A stretch of 64,000 nucleotides of DNA from Schistocephalus solidus (GCA_017591395.1 WEDG01003472.1:91001-155000), one strand, 5' to 3'. Shown: positions 36,366 to 48,164, numbered from the stretch's first letter. The notes: generated by a model from the sequence alone, not told the origin. A program made the numbers and translations.

Positions 36366-37265
36366 GCTGACCTTTATATTTGAGAAGGGTATGAATCGAT
36401 ATTCACCAGCTGCTTGCAGTGCTATACGAAAGGCCATTTCCCCAAAAATGATGAAGTTCGACTCAGCATGAAAGCTGGTTCAACGTATACCAACGATACA
36501 AAGGCAGTTGGATGTGGCAGATCGTGCCCTCACTCCCTCGAGACGTCTTGGATGCAGAGAGAACAGTGCTCAGCGAGCAAACCTTCGCTTGCTTGCGTGC
36601 ATCGTGGCTTCTAAACAAAATCGACCAAACTCCTATAAAAACGAAAAGCCACAAAGAACCTGAAAGAATGCATCCTCTACTTATCAACCAGCAACCACTA
36701 GCACAACAAACGACACATCTTCTACCCTTTCTGCCAGTGATATGTTTGAGCGGTCTTGGAATAAAACTCATGAACCTTCGAGAGCCTCGCGAGAGTGCAC
36801 GCTGAAGTACGTACTTTCCTCTGCTATAAAAAGCACAAATTCACCATTTCCATCATTATGTTTTTTTCTTCTTCTTCTTCTTCTTCTTCTTCTTCTTCTT
36901 TTTACTCTTTTCGACAAAAAAAACGCGAAACCCGATTGCAACTATCGGACAAGGGCCGGGAGACCGGCGGGATCGGATACCGTAGTTATTCGAAAGGCAC
37001 CCTGCAGAGGTTCCTATGTATAAGAAAGCACCTGCAATACCGTACTACCATCAGCAAAGAAGACCAAGTTTGAAGTATGCTGCGGATATAATGAACACGT
37101 GATCAGTAAGCTTCTTGACGCTCCAAGTATGTCCCAGAACGCGATCTGTGAGCTACCCCTAACAATGCCAATATTTTCGATAAGATACAAGACAAAGAGC
37201 CCATGACACAGTGAGTCAGAGCAGTGGAGTTCTAACCTGTAGGTCGTGTGTTCAATCAACCGTTG
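36366..37265. other. non-coding; possible further PLE debris and a (CTT)n run
   Basis: A (TTC)n/(CTT)n run lies at 36864-36902. The flanking frames are weak and not convincingly PLE-derived. Confidence 0.4.
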
Positions 37266-37269
37266 TATC

Positions 37270-37350
37270 AACACTTAGGATTAAGTGTGGATGACTGATG
37301 ACGGCTAATAACCCAGAAATGGTCATTCAATTTTCTCTTGCCGTCGTCGC
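37270..37350 (+). mobile_element. partial HHR-SINE tail
   Basis: CTGATGACGGCTAATAACCC, AGAAATGGTCATTC and CTCTTGCCGTCG are recognisable. Stem II and stem I pairing are lost. Confidence 0.65.
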
Positions 37351-37659
37351 TAATTTATTATACCCTATAATACTAACCACTGTGTGGTTGCTGGCGTGGC
37401 TCACAGGTAAGCCCCATGACACAACAGGATGGGTATTTCCCATAACGTGCTTGTTGAGCGCCCTTCTGCAACAGTTTAGGTTTCGCGCTTCATCCAGTCA
37501 CGACAGACAAAGAAATTGATATGTTCACATTTTCTGCTGACTGAAATCATGAAGATTAAATCAAGTGAAAATTCATCTAGCACAAAAGTGAAATCATGTA
37601 AGACTGCAGCCGTAAAGTATGCGAGGGTCTGTGGACAGTACTGCTTCAAAAATGATGGA

Positions 37660-37750
37660 TGGAGGCTGATCTGTTTGTTAGAGGACTCACTCGTCCCGTT
37701 GTGCCTTGGGGCTCACTTTTGAGCCCCGACAGCAGCCACACAGCGGTTTG
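37660..37750. repeat. variant SINE-head fragment
   Basis: GCTGATCTGTTTGTTAGAGG, ACTCGTCCCGTTGTGCCTTGG, GGCTC matches the heads at 41495-41560, 59910-59975 and 60205-60270 and, reversed, 100-165 and 48165-48240. Confidence 0.55.
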
Positions 37751-37793
37751 TATTAGAATAGGCAGATGAATGTTGCAGGACAAGACACAGTAG

Positions 37794-37990
37794 GCTGTTA
37801 TGGCCATTTCTGGCTTATTAGCCATCATCAGTCAGTCATACCAAACCCCAGGTAGTTCACCACCTGAGACTCGAACCCACGACCGGTCAGGCCTCGAGTG
37901 GAACACTACCTGGGGTTTGGTATGGCTGATTGATGAGGACTAATAAACCAGAAATGGCCATTCTTGTTTCTTTGGTCTTTTTCGGTTTCA
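37794..37990. mobile_element. inverted pair of HHR-SINE copies
   Basis: 37794-37905 is a minus copy and 37900-37990 a plus copy, joined through their 5' parts, where CTACCTGGGGTTTGGTATGG is the reverse complement of 37835-37855. The minus copy keeps CTGATGA (37831-37825), a fully paired TGGCT/AGCCA stem II, GAAA and TGGCCAT, but stem I is mismatched at the cut. The plus copy has TTGATGA and a broken stem II. Confidence 0.75.
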
Positions 37991-40900
37991 TTCACTACTG
38001 CGCTGCTTTTACTAGAGTAACTTTTTAATAATGATTGGCTAACTCATGATAATTGTACTAAAGAAATCTCTGAGTTTCACAGACGAAAGTCATTAACTTT
38101 GCCAGCAGGGCAAATGAAGGAATTGGACAGGAGAAATAAACACAGAAAGGAAGAGAGAGCGAGAGAGTAGGTACGGGTCTCTGCCAGTCCTCAAACTCTT
38201 TTATGATTACTTAAAGGAGGCCTTGAAGGAGTTACTCGGTGAGAACTCGATAACAATAAAGAATGAAAACATAACTGATTAAAATATGCCCAAATGAAAA
38301 GTGCTGTTCATACAGCCAACAAAGGAGCATAAGGTGACGGTTTCATTCGTAGAATCAGCTCACCGCGTGGGGGCTAAAACACAAGTCCAGGAGCAGCGTT
38401 CAAAAAATGGCAGCAAATAAACCAATTACGTTGACACATGTATTCACGGGAAAAAAAGCAGTTAACTTATCAAAAGTGAATGAAATAAAAAATCTCACGT
38501 GCGGATGAATGTAAACCTCTATTCTTGCGAAAATTATCGACTGCCTACTGGCTTTGGAGTTATTGACAGTGGAGGAACCGACTTCTCAACGAATCATGGG
38601 TCAATAAAAAGTCCCAGGGGTTAAAAGACTGTTTGAAAGGTTTCAAGGTGCAGACTAAGAACAAAATGTTGAGCAGGCAGCCGGATAAAACTGCCCTAGG
38701 GCACAAATAGGTGGTCCCTGGCTGACTGGGAAGGAAACTGCATAAATATAGCCTTAGGTAACAGAGGAAAGGTAACGGCGTCAAAAGCAGAAGGGACGGA
38801 CTCCACTTACAACGAATTGACGTAACACACTCACATGACCTCGCATGAGTCCGAAGTGCGCCGTGCGTGCGTGGCGACAACACTGCGTGGCCGGCCACGG
38901 TCATAACACTGGCAAGACCGTTATTCTCAAAACAATTTATGCAAGACAGTAATTCTTATCTGCATTTACGTGCCCGCTGGTCAACAAAACTATTGAAACT
39001 TGATAGGTTCTCATTTCGGGGACAGTAGGGACCAAATCTACCAACTTTGGGCCCGAGGCGAACGCGCCTTAGCGAGAGGTTGAAGAGTTGATGAATCTAA
39101 GCGCGTGCGCTGACCCTGTCCGTAGAGCAGAGGTGCCATTTTCCCACAAGTCCAGGAGATTTAAATATAACCACCTAAAGTGAATATGCCCTCTTTGTTT
39201 GCTCATGCCAATTACTGGTATTGATGTCCTTAATTTGTCCCCTATTAACAGCTCTAAATATTAATGAAATTTACCAGGTTTAATTGGGTGACGTCAGGGT
39301 ATGGACAGTACCAAGAAATTCAGAAACCCCAAGCGCATCTAGTGCACTACCATATAGAAAAGAGAGCATAAACGAGAACCATTAAAAGGAAAGTGTAACA
39401 AAGCGTTGTAAGCTTCAGCCAAATATGCTTTATGCCTATTAAACTGGAATGGTAATTGAATGAATTAGATGTTGAAAATACCATAGAACCATAAAGCACG
39501 CGTTGTACGGTTAGCAGGTACAGGATGGAAACCCGATGGAGAACCCGTCTGACCAAGGGTTTCACAAACACATAATCTCCGTTAAATAAAGAACGCCGGT
39601 TGGGGTAGTGTAATGGAATGATTCGAAGTTAGTTGTTATATCCAGTCGCAATAGCAACGAAACCGATTAAAAAATGAAGGACGTCATGCTATATTTTTTG
39701 CCCATCTGCTATAACCCACCCATAAAACCTTTATTATTACCAGTCCTCTATTACACGATGCCTGGGGTGTGTGGGTTACACATTCTACCCTTATCGGGTA
39801 CTCGTTTTAAAGAAGGCAACTTCCATACGATGTGGTATTTTTTAGGTTAGTGGTACAATCGGTCTTTCTTCCTTAGATTCGCTTTCCATTTCCCCTCTTC
39901 TTCCAAGCACCACATGACTCCATCATGTTGGGCGAATTAGTCGGATGAGCGAAAATTGCCGAAAGGGCTTTAAGCGATAAATACCTCCCCTAATGCCTGC
40001 AGTCTTGCGTTCTCGTTTGCTGTTAGTATTTTTTAACATGTAAAATTATTTATTCATGATAAATAAATAATTATTGTTGCACAGTTTGTCTGCATTGTGC
40101 AAACGAGTGCGCTACTATCCCGGTAAATGTGCAAGCGCTCTGAAGGCGAATAAACGTCCTCAAGTAAGAGTACGCAAACATTTACATTTCGGTTGTCTTT
40201 GTGTCATTCGAGCAGGTAACTTGATTCGACCTTTAAAAAATTTGACTTCTGGTGAGAAAGGAACACCTCTGCATGCACTCATAGTGGCAACACAGTCTGC
40301 TCATTTAGAAAATGCTCAACCTTTTTGCACGCAAGCAGTCAGCGTAACTTCAGTGCTCACACGACACGTCAGTCATTTACGAGGGTGTTAAAATCTATAC
40401 AGTTGTGTATTTTTTGCTCATTCCACTACTGTTGATCGACACAGTTCATGGTAAACGAAATTGCTTAAATGGGACGGTGAGGTAAGTTTTATTGTTATGG
40501 GCGGAGGACGGGGCAGGTGAGTAAGGCAATCGGGCAAACAGTCTTGATCCTGCCTGTTTATGCACCCGAGACGGGCCTCACCCAAACGCCGGTTCACAGC
40601 CCCTTTTCTTGGGTCACTCTCTCGTAAAGTGCTCTTCTTCCCAGTAATTTTCCACTGGCCAACACCTATAAACCAGTCTAGTCAATGACTAAGGTCAGTT
40701 GCGTAAGTTAAAGAATATTTTATTCTCTAACTGGGAGCTGATGTATAAACAACTACCTGTTCTGACCCACTGTGTAAATCGTTGTTGGGTCTACGAAGTT
40801 AATCTTTGAGGATCAGTATCTCTACCATACAGACGGAGGTCAGTCAGAGCAGTCACGTTCTATTGTAACCTATAGACGAACTTAAGGCCATTTGGTCTGA

Positions 40901-41135
40901 GAGGTAAGGATTACTAGTTCATCCAGTGTTCAGATCTGAAGGCTCAAAAACGAATATATCAAGCAAAATGGAACGGGTCATTTGCTTATTCTGGTTGGAG
41001 GGTGACTTATGCGTCTTAGTGGCAGATTCATGAAGGGTCATAGATCAGTCTTTGGTATGCCACATGTGAGCTTGGTGCTGAGAACGATAAACAAACCAGA
41101 ACAGCACGCTTTAAAATTTATTTTTTTGCAAACTT
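37991..41135. other. non-coding, nothing recognised
   Basis: No frame with a recognisable domain. A 105-codon frame at 40074-40391 is featureless and unlikely to be real. Confidence 0.4.
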
Positions 41136-41140
41136 ATCAC

Positions 41141-41195
41141 AAGTATGACGACGATCTGGAGAACCAGCGTTGAAAATATACTTAATAAAGTCTGT
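41141..41195 (+). repeat. PLE-type 3' end fragment
   Basis: TGACGACGATCTGGAGAACC, AGCGTTGAAAATATACTTAATAAAG aligns with 48917-48960, which lies 110 bp after a PLE coding remnant. The hammerhead-like core here starts ATGACGA, so it is degraded. Confidence 0.5.
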
Positions 41196-42379
41196 TATCG
41201 TTTCCCACAGAACTTCTTTGCTTCAAAATGTCTATAGATAGATATGATTATAAAGGACAAAAGTCACGCGGGTTCACCAGTGTTCGAGATCAGCGAAACC
41301 AACACTAATCAAACACTAATTCCGAACGTCGAGCAGGTGTCAAGACTGAAAGAAGAGCCACAACACTACTCCGATGACGGAAGCGAGAAATTTTCCAAAA
41401 TGTCAGTTCCAATACCAATGAACTAGTGCCTTCTTCTTCGTCTTCGTTGGGGAATGATGAACAGGATAAAATATCTGGACATCAAATCTTCGCGCTCACC
41501 GATCTTTAATGGAACTCATTCGTCCCGCTCTGTCTTAGAACTAATTCTCGAGCTCCGCCAGCAACCGCATTAAGTGATATACTCTGATATACTTCCACTT
41601 GCTTGTTATATGCGAGAAACTTGTAATCCATTCAATATTTAGTCTCGTACCGGGAAAAAGGTACGTCGGCTTTTTAATAATCTATAGATATAATTGTGGT
41701 AAGGTTGCATGCTTGGGGTATAGGCTATAGAATACATAAACGGTATTTTGTTTTCTAGAAAAGGGCACCCATGAGCGAACTCTTTCACAATTATTTCTTG
41801 GAAAATGATGAAAATTTTGAGTGCTTTCAAAATTTGGCCATAAAATTAAGGTCAACCGAATAGCAACATTTTCATGAATGCGAACTACACTGATGAGTTG
41901 GAAGATTCCAAATTAAATAATGACTCGCCAAATATTCCAACTCGCCTTGAAATTGGGTTTAGGCTCCAAAATATTTTTACGTTGCTTAGGACTTGTTTCA
42001 CCTTGGAAATATATTTAGAGATTATCGCGAAACTTATATAACGGATGGAAGGTAGAGAACGAACGTAAGTGTACGATTTATTTTTCCTGAAGCTCGCTCG
42101 TTTGATATTTTCCTCCTTTTTTTACCTTCTCCACATACGCCTCCATCTCATCATGCTAATCTGTTCGCACGTTGGTCCGTGTCGCCCACTCTGAACTCTT
42201 ACTTAATTTGATCAATTACACCAACTCAATTTCGTGTTAGTTACTGCCCAAACCAGCTCTGTAATAAATGCAAATTATATTCCCCTGGCGTCTACCAGCG
42301 ATGCAAGTGAATGCAGGGAAGGAGGACTTGTAAGTCCGCAATACATCTGGCTTCGCGCCAAGTTCCGGAGAAATTAGGT
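41196..42379. other. non-coding, nothing recognised
   Basis: Includes a variant SINE-head fragment (about 41490-41560). No gene is supported. Confidence 0.4.
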
Positions 42380-42660
42380 TCATGATTAAGGTGAGAAGTA
42401 CGGTTAAGTTTATCGTTAATTATCTAAGGTTATGGTTAAGGTCAGAATTGGGGTAAGGATCTGGAATATGGTAAAGGGTTACGGTTTGGATTAATGGTTA
42501 CTGTAGGTTTTAGGTTATGGATAGGGTTAAAGTTACGTTTTACGTACGGGTAATTGTTAGGGTTAAGACACAGAAATAGTTACTACTCCTGAAATTTATT
42601 GCAGGGCCAACTCTTTTAAGTGGGCGCGGCGTTCCTATTCCAGTGTCCTGATAGGCGGCC
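42380..42660 (+). repeat. degenerate telomere-like (GGTTAR)n repeat with a shared 3' segment
   Basis: Irregular GGTTAAG, GGTTATGG, GGTTACGG and TTAGGGTTAAG units over about 190 bp are followed by CACAGAAATAGTTACTACTCC and TGCAGGGCC...GTTCCTATTC. The same order occurs at 52375-52540, so this is a dispersed repeat containing TTAGGG-like sequence and not a chromosome end. Confidence 0.6.
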
Positions 42661-43495
42661 ATCGATAAACTTCCCGCAATCTGGAACGAACATTTCTGGC
42701 TCATGCGTGGCCGTATGGAGTACTGTCAAACACGCGGTCGACGGGGCTTACAATGCCTGGTCCGTTTGTCGCCCTCAGTTAAACGGGTCGTTATAAGCCA
42801 TCGCCGGAGGGTTCTGGATTAAGCTTCAAGGTCATACAGAAGGGGCAAGTTTTCCCTGGGATTTTAAATAGGAAGACAGTCACTTCTGTAGCAACTGATA
42901 ATACCAATTTCATCCGACGGGAAGGCTACTCCATGGGGTTTGAGATAAAGTTGGCTGATGAACGTCATAAAATCTGAAACGGCTACTTTTGACAGCTTTC
43001 CGTCTGTCTGTGTTTCTTACCATCAGAAAACCACTAAAACGCTCTCTATCATGCACTGGAGCCTGCGGGAGTCAACTTTTTCATACCTTTAGTATCTTTT
43101 TGTTAAGGTTGATTGATACTGGTAAAAACGCCGAAACTACCGCGTTTGTCCGCCTTCCATTTACCTGTGTTCTTTGTCGTTAGGCAACCATCTAAAACGT
43201 TTTCTGAATTGGCCCGATTACAAGGCTTAACGTTTCTCCTTCTATCTGACAACTTCAGTAAGCGCGCAGCGCATAAAATTGCCAGCTTCACAGGTTATCT
43301 AATGCCTATGCGCCAAATCTCCCGAAAAAAAACAAAGTAGGATAAGCCATTCCTTGAATGGTACTTACTGTCCGATTCAGTAGTATCATAGGAACAGCAG
43401 TATTTTAGGACTTACTAATATTTTCATCATACAACCGGTAGGACGAGAGACTGCAGTAGATTCTCTGCCCCATCAAATTTCAAACAACTCACTGA
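42661..43495. other. non-coding, nothing recognised
   Basis: Short overlapping frames only. Confidence 0.4.
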
Positions 43496-44144
43496 AGTAG
43501 GTTCATCGCACTAATTATTATGCAGCCTAATTCCAAGATATTTCAGTCACGGTTGATTGCCGGCATTTGAACAAGCACCTTTCTGACCAACCGAAAAATT
43601 AAACTCTGTAAAAAACGGTTAGTTAAGTATTATACAATTTTCTCCTTTATTTTCAATACCCTCATCAATTAAAATATATTGTACAGAAAGAAGCACAAAA
43701 ATATTATTTCTTGTACTCCTTTGTTAAAAAATTACGTCTTCTTCAAGGTTTATAACCGAAGAAAGAGTATCCATCGGTTTTATAAAAATGTTCTGAATAT
43801 TTAAAATAATTTTTAATCCAATCGGCCATTACACTTGAATTCACGGTTTCCAGATTACATGCTACAGACATTCTGTGTAAGGAAAAATCACAAGTTCTTT
43901 ATGGTATGAAGCAAAGGTCAAACAGTTCTCAGAATTTTTAAATGGATGTGGATCAAGTTGTATGTATTGTAGGAAACGTGAATAAATTTACGGATACGAT
44001 GTGTTATGGATGCAAAATTTTATGTCTTTAAAAATATCATAATTATAAACTTTTATAGAACCAAAAAATACTCCTTCAAGCATAAACTTTGAAGAAGACG
44101 TAATTTGCTATCAAACGAGTATAAGAACTAATATTTATGTGCGT

Positions 44145-44334
44145 GGCCACCATTCCTCTGACCATAATCCGAAAACGGACCGCAATTTTGTTTTTATCCC
44201 CCTCCCCCCACCCTGACAACCGTACAATTTGTTTTACTTACCCGCATATTTGACTTATTGACACAGTGATATAAATGTAAAGGCCTGATGAGAATTTATC
44301 GAAAGCTAACGTATGCTCGCCAAATTGTCTTTTT
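44145..44334 (+). repeat. PLE terminal repeat (5' copy)
   Basis: 190 bp identical to 46790-46979 as far as I can read. It contains a hammerhead near its 3' side and also carries, orphaned, the sequence that encodes the last codons of the PLE frame in the 3' copy. Confidence 0.9.
44282..44321 (+). ncRNA. type I hammerhead ribozyme motif in PLE 5' terminal repeat
   Basis: GGC (44282-44284), CTGATGA (44285-44291), a 2-bp stem II with small loop (44292-44300), GAAA (44301-44304), stem III AGC/GCT closing an 8-nt loop, nucleotide 17 C (44318), predicted cut 44318/44319, GCC (44319-44321) pairing with GGC. The triplet is CUC. This is a minimal form with short stems. HHRs of this kind are established in PLE terminal repeats. 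Confidence 0.8.
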
Positions 44335-44396
44335 GAATTTTTTTCAATGGGAATTTTCGCTACTCTAAAAACAGTCCAAAAGATCCCGCGGTGTTA

Positions 44397-46861
44397 AAAG
44401 GCACTCAATGGGTACATACGAATAAACACCAAACTTGTGGAGGCGAAAGTACGGGCCAGATTTATTGGGAAATGCGTCGAAGGAAATGAGTACCCGAACT
44501 TCTACTGGAGAGCATTGCGAAGGAATCGTACAGTTATCACCTGCGATACCTTGAGAAGGTATGCTGAAAATGACCTGGAAAGCACCCGTGTAAAAGTGGA
44601 AGAACTAGCACGTCACGTATGCCAACGTGCAGCCATACTCGACCACCTAGACAAAGATGAGAGACAGGAATTTGAGAAATATGTGGGGTCCATTGGGGAG
44701 AAAAACGTGGAGAAATAAAAATAGCTGCCCTGCTTCGGAGTGTACACGAAGGCAGACCACAATCGAAGCTGCCAGAAGACCCAAGTCGGTACGTACACAA
44801 TCTTTCGTCTATATCTCTTGATAAAACGTAGATCGAAGCCTTATCACTTGGTCCTAAGTTTTGCTGCCCGCGTCAGAAACCCAGCCAACTAGAGCTAGAA
44901 ACACAGTTTGAAAATCTCCTTAATCAAACTCACGATCTCCAGCCAGTTTCGACAGACAGCGTTCAATACCTTAAGTCTACGTTAGTTAACTGTTCTTACC
45001 AATATTTGAACAATGGCCAGAAATTTCGAGGCTTACTAACAAAGGCGCACATGGAGAAATTTAAAGAGCTCCGCCAAAACAACGATGTCCTCATAACGAG
45101 GCCAGATAAGGGAATGGGCGTTGTGTTAATGGACAGAACAGATTATATTATGAAACTTCAAGCAATTCTGTCGGATAAGGGAAGTTTATTAAGACAGAAA
45201 AGGAGAAAGATCGGACTGATGAGGTAGAAGCACAACTGACTGACTGTTTGAAAAGACTTCAAACGGAAGGTCTGATAAGCGAAAATGACCTAGAGCGCCT
45301 CCGCCCCGTCGGCACGCATGTACCTCGATTGTACGGCTTACCGAAGATCCACAAAGATGGCACACCCGTTCGTCCCATCCTAGATATGAAGAACTCACCA
45401 TACCATGCGATAGCAAAATGGTTAGCGGACAAACTAAAGCCCATACAGGATCAGCTAGCGCCACTTAGCTACCGAGATACTTTTGAGTTCGTTGAATGCG
45501 TGAAAGACTTCGACCTGAACGGCATGACGATGTTTTCACTGGATGTCTCGTCTCTTTTTACGAATGTGCCAGTCACGGAGACAGTCAACTATATCTGTGA
45601 ATTCATTACTTCCAGCCAACAAGATATAGGAATACCAGTGAATGCGCTCAAGGAACTATTATTAAAATGTACCTTGAACGTACAGTTCCTATTTAACAAC
45701 ACCTTGTACAGACAGATAGATGGAGTAGCTATGGGCTCACCCCTTGGTCCACTTCTGGCGAATATTTTCATGGGCAAGCTAGAAGCTTTACAGCTTCGTC
45801 CGCAGATAAATCGTTTAAAATATTATGGGCGCTACGTGGATGATATCTTTGCGATTGCATCTGAACAAACGGACATTTCAGCTGTAATGGATACCATGAA
45901 TCAGGCGCACAAGTCAATAAAATTTACACTGGAAGAGGAACAATCTGGATCGCTCCCTTTCCTGGACGTGCTTCTGAGAAGAAGGCCTGACGGAAGTATT
46001 CGACGTAGTGTCTATCGTAAGAAGACATGGTCCGGACAATACACCCACTTTGGGAGTTTTGTACCGCTGACCTTTAAGCGTAATTTAGTGCGCTGTCTGA
46101 CACAAAGGGCGAAAAGGATCTGCTCGGCCGATAGCATTGACGAAGAGCTTAAGGTTGTAGAAAGCACTTTTCGACAGAATGGATATCCAGATAGATTTAT
46201 TGCTAAGAACATGACCGAAAGACCTCCAAAGTTGCCGTTGTTAACGGCAAACAAGAAACAACTATTCATCAGGGTTCCATTTCAAGGGGATGCAGCAAGT
46301 GAACTCCTACGAAGGCGCCTAAGCCAAGCTGTGTCAAGCACCTTTCCAGCAGCTGATGCCCATGTACTTTTCTCGACTTCTCCCATCCTTTACGGAGGGG
46401 GCAAGGACAAACTGCCAGCCCAGACCACCTCAATGTGCATTTATTCTTTCACTTGCTCCTGTGGAGCAGAATATATTGGTCGCACGAGTCGGCGTTTGTC
46501 CAAAAGAGTACGAGAACACCTTCCAGCATGGTTAGGAAAGGGACAGAAAAAGAACATAAACAGCTCTATCCTCGCACATGTGGTAGACACAGGCCATTGT
46601 GTAAATGCCAAAGAGGCATTCCGGGTAATTTACAAGGTCCCCTCAACCTATTCAAAATTCCTTGGACAGCGTCTGTTGGCTACGGCAGAAGCAGCGGCAA
46701 TCAGGCTACGCAAACCGGTCCTGGGCACCGCAATTACCGTGGCCGAAAGCCACCAATTTAGCCGCCCGCATCTAATTACCTGTTCCGGCGGCCACCATTC
46801 CTCTGACCATAATCCGAAAACGGACCGCAATTTTGTTTTTATCCCCCTCCCCCCACCCTGA
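44397..46861 (+). pseudogene. Penelope-like retroelement, reverse transcriptase plus GIY-YIG endonuclease (disrupted)
   Basis: The reading frame codes for a PLE polyprotein acting in target-primed retrotransposition. Three breaks are seen: a frameshift near 44695-44710, an in-frame TAG at 44829-44831 and a 1-bp frameshift near 45180. From there it is open to TGA at 46859-46861. In order: an N-terminal VHNLSS block, NDVLITRPDKGMGVVLMD (about 45087), LYGLPKIHKDGTPVRPIL (about 45327), FSLDVSSLFTNVP (motif A), DGVAMGSPLGPLLANIF (motif B) and YVDD at 45833-45844 (motif C, catalytic). The C-terminal GIY-YIG nuclease has TCSCGAEYIGRT at about 46452-46487, then RVREH and a GH block. No clear ATG start is found. 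The last ~23 codons lie inside the 3' terminal repeat. The breaks make it non-autonomous unless they are assembly errors. Confidence 0.92.
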
Positions 46862-46979
46862 CAACCGTACAATTTGTTTTACTTACCCGCATATTTGACT
46901 TATTGACACAGTGATATAAATGTAAAGGCCTGATGAGAATTTATCGAAAGCTAACGTATGCTCGCCAAATTGTCTTTTT
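46790..46979 (+). repeat. PLE terminal repeat (3' copy)
   Basis: Identical to 44145-44334, in direct orientation, offset 2645 bp. The coding frame ends within it at 46861. Confidence 0.9.
46927..46966 (+). ncRNA. type I hammerhead ribozyme motif in PLE 3' terminal repeat
   Basis: Same motif as 44282-44321: GGC 46927-46929, CTGATGA 46930-46936, GAAA 46946-46949, nucleotide 17 C 46963, GCC 46964-46966. Cleavage at both copies would release an element-length RNA of 2645 nt from a read-through transcript. Confidence 0.8.
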
Positions 46980-47118
46980 AATATATTTGAATTACTGAGA
47001 GCATTGAAAATCAAAGAGGAAATTGCATACAACTTAACTAACCATTTTTTACAGAGTAGAATTTTTGAGGGTGGTCATAAAGATGCTCCTTCAAAAGCCG
47101 GCATCGTGCCATGACTGA

Positions 47119-47995
47119 ATAAATAATCAATGAATCAATAATCAATAATCAATACGACAAACCTACTTAAGTGAATTGTTTGAATCGAAAAAAACTTTTC
47201 ATAATTTCGATTGACATTTAATGAGTAAGGGAATCTGCTGTAGGCACCAACCTACTACTAGGGTTAGGACATATGACTAGGTTTCTGTGATACGACAGTA
47301 AAACCTATTTCCATGTCCAATTACGAATTCCCCTTGTATACTGTTGGTTCGCGGAGAGGCAGTCCGTGAGTAGGTGCCTAGTTCTGTGTAACCTAGACTT
47401 ATCTCAAATCCTAGCCCCGAAACAGGCGAAAATGACCCACGTACAGTCAGTACCGTCTATTTCCCCCTCTGCCATTCGCGTTCAATTAACAACCATGAGA
47501 ATGGCTGGTGAAGTACCATCTGCTGGAATTACTGTGATAACGGCCGCCTGAGTTAGTAGGGCTGTCAACAGATCTCACTAACACTTGACATCAGAACTCC
47601 AGTTTAGACTCCGGTCACGGTATTAAATGTACAAGTGGACAGACACAGTCCAAAGTGGGGAAGGGGATGGCGTCTGGGTGCTATTCTTGCCGAGGGCGGC
47701 CATGCAGGAACAATACTTACCATTTTTCATTTGCCTGTATACCAGAGTGCGTTGCCAGCTAAAATAATGATGTCATTAAAATAAGAAGTCCAGTGCTGAA
47801 CCTACAAAAAACTGCTGTAAGATGAGAAGAAGAAAAAGTAATGAGGAGCTTCCATAAAAATTCACAGAATTTGGGCAGCTGCGAATTCAGCGGCACAAAA
47901 CAGCCGTCCTCAGCAAAATGAGGTCATAATGCCATAAGGTTTCGTTCCAAGGATCTCATATAGCAGACTCGCCACAAATTTTCATTTCGACTTTA
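47119..47995. other. non-coding, nothing recognised
   Basis: Only short frames without domain signal. Confidence 0.4.
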
Positions 47996-47999
47996 CTGA

Positions 48000-48120
48000 A
48001 TCACTCTACAGAAATGCTGGCCAGGTGTTGCACACTTGGGATTGGGTATGACTGGCTGATGACGGCTAATAAGCCAGAAATGGCCATTTCAGTCTCCCTT
48101 GTCTTTGTCGGTTCCACATT
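48000..48120 (+). mobile_element. HHR-SINE tail, intact ribozyme
   Basis: Begins at CACTTGGGATTGGG, with only weak head sequence. It ends TTTGTCGGTTCCACATTATCA, the same end as the copy at 48430. Confidence 0.8.
48050..48094 (+). ncRNA. hammerhead ribozyme motif in HHR-SINE
   Basis: GACTGG 48050-48055, CTGATGA 48056-48062, GGCT/AGCC stem II 48063-48076, GAAA 48077-48080, TGGCCAT 48081-48087, nucleotide 17 T 48088, TCAGTC 48089-48094, which pairs with GACTGG with one G-U at the cut. Confidence 0.8.
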
Positions 48121-48164
48121 ATCAACATATGCTACACGTCAGTATCCGACCGCCTGTGAGGGCT

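Larger units (their letters stand above)
43500..47118. mobile_element. foldback element split by a PLE insertion
   Basis: The left arm (about 43530-43765) has its inverted partner in two pieces. 44075-44143 pairs with 43713-43765, and 46980-47118 pairs with about 43530-43690. Removing 44145-46979 makes the right arm continuous (GTATAAGAACTAATATTTATG, then AATATATTTGAATTA) and matches the left arm across the junction. The PLE therefore inserted into a pre-existing foldback element, related to 15075-15485. No coding sequence belongs to the foldback itself. Confidence 0.75.

Noticed and set aside
40074..40391. 105-codon frame as a host gene
   Set aside because: No domain, no start or splice support and no compositional difference from its flanks.
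42380..42570. True telomere
   Set aside because: Units are irregular, the tract is internal, and a second copy with the same 3' flank exists at 52375.
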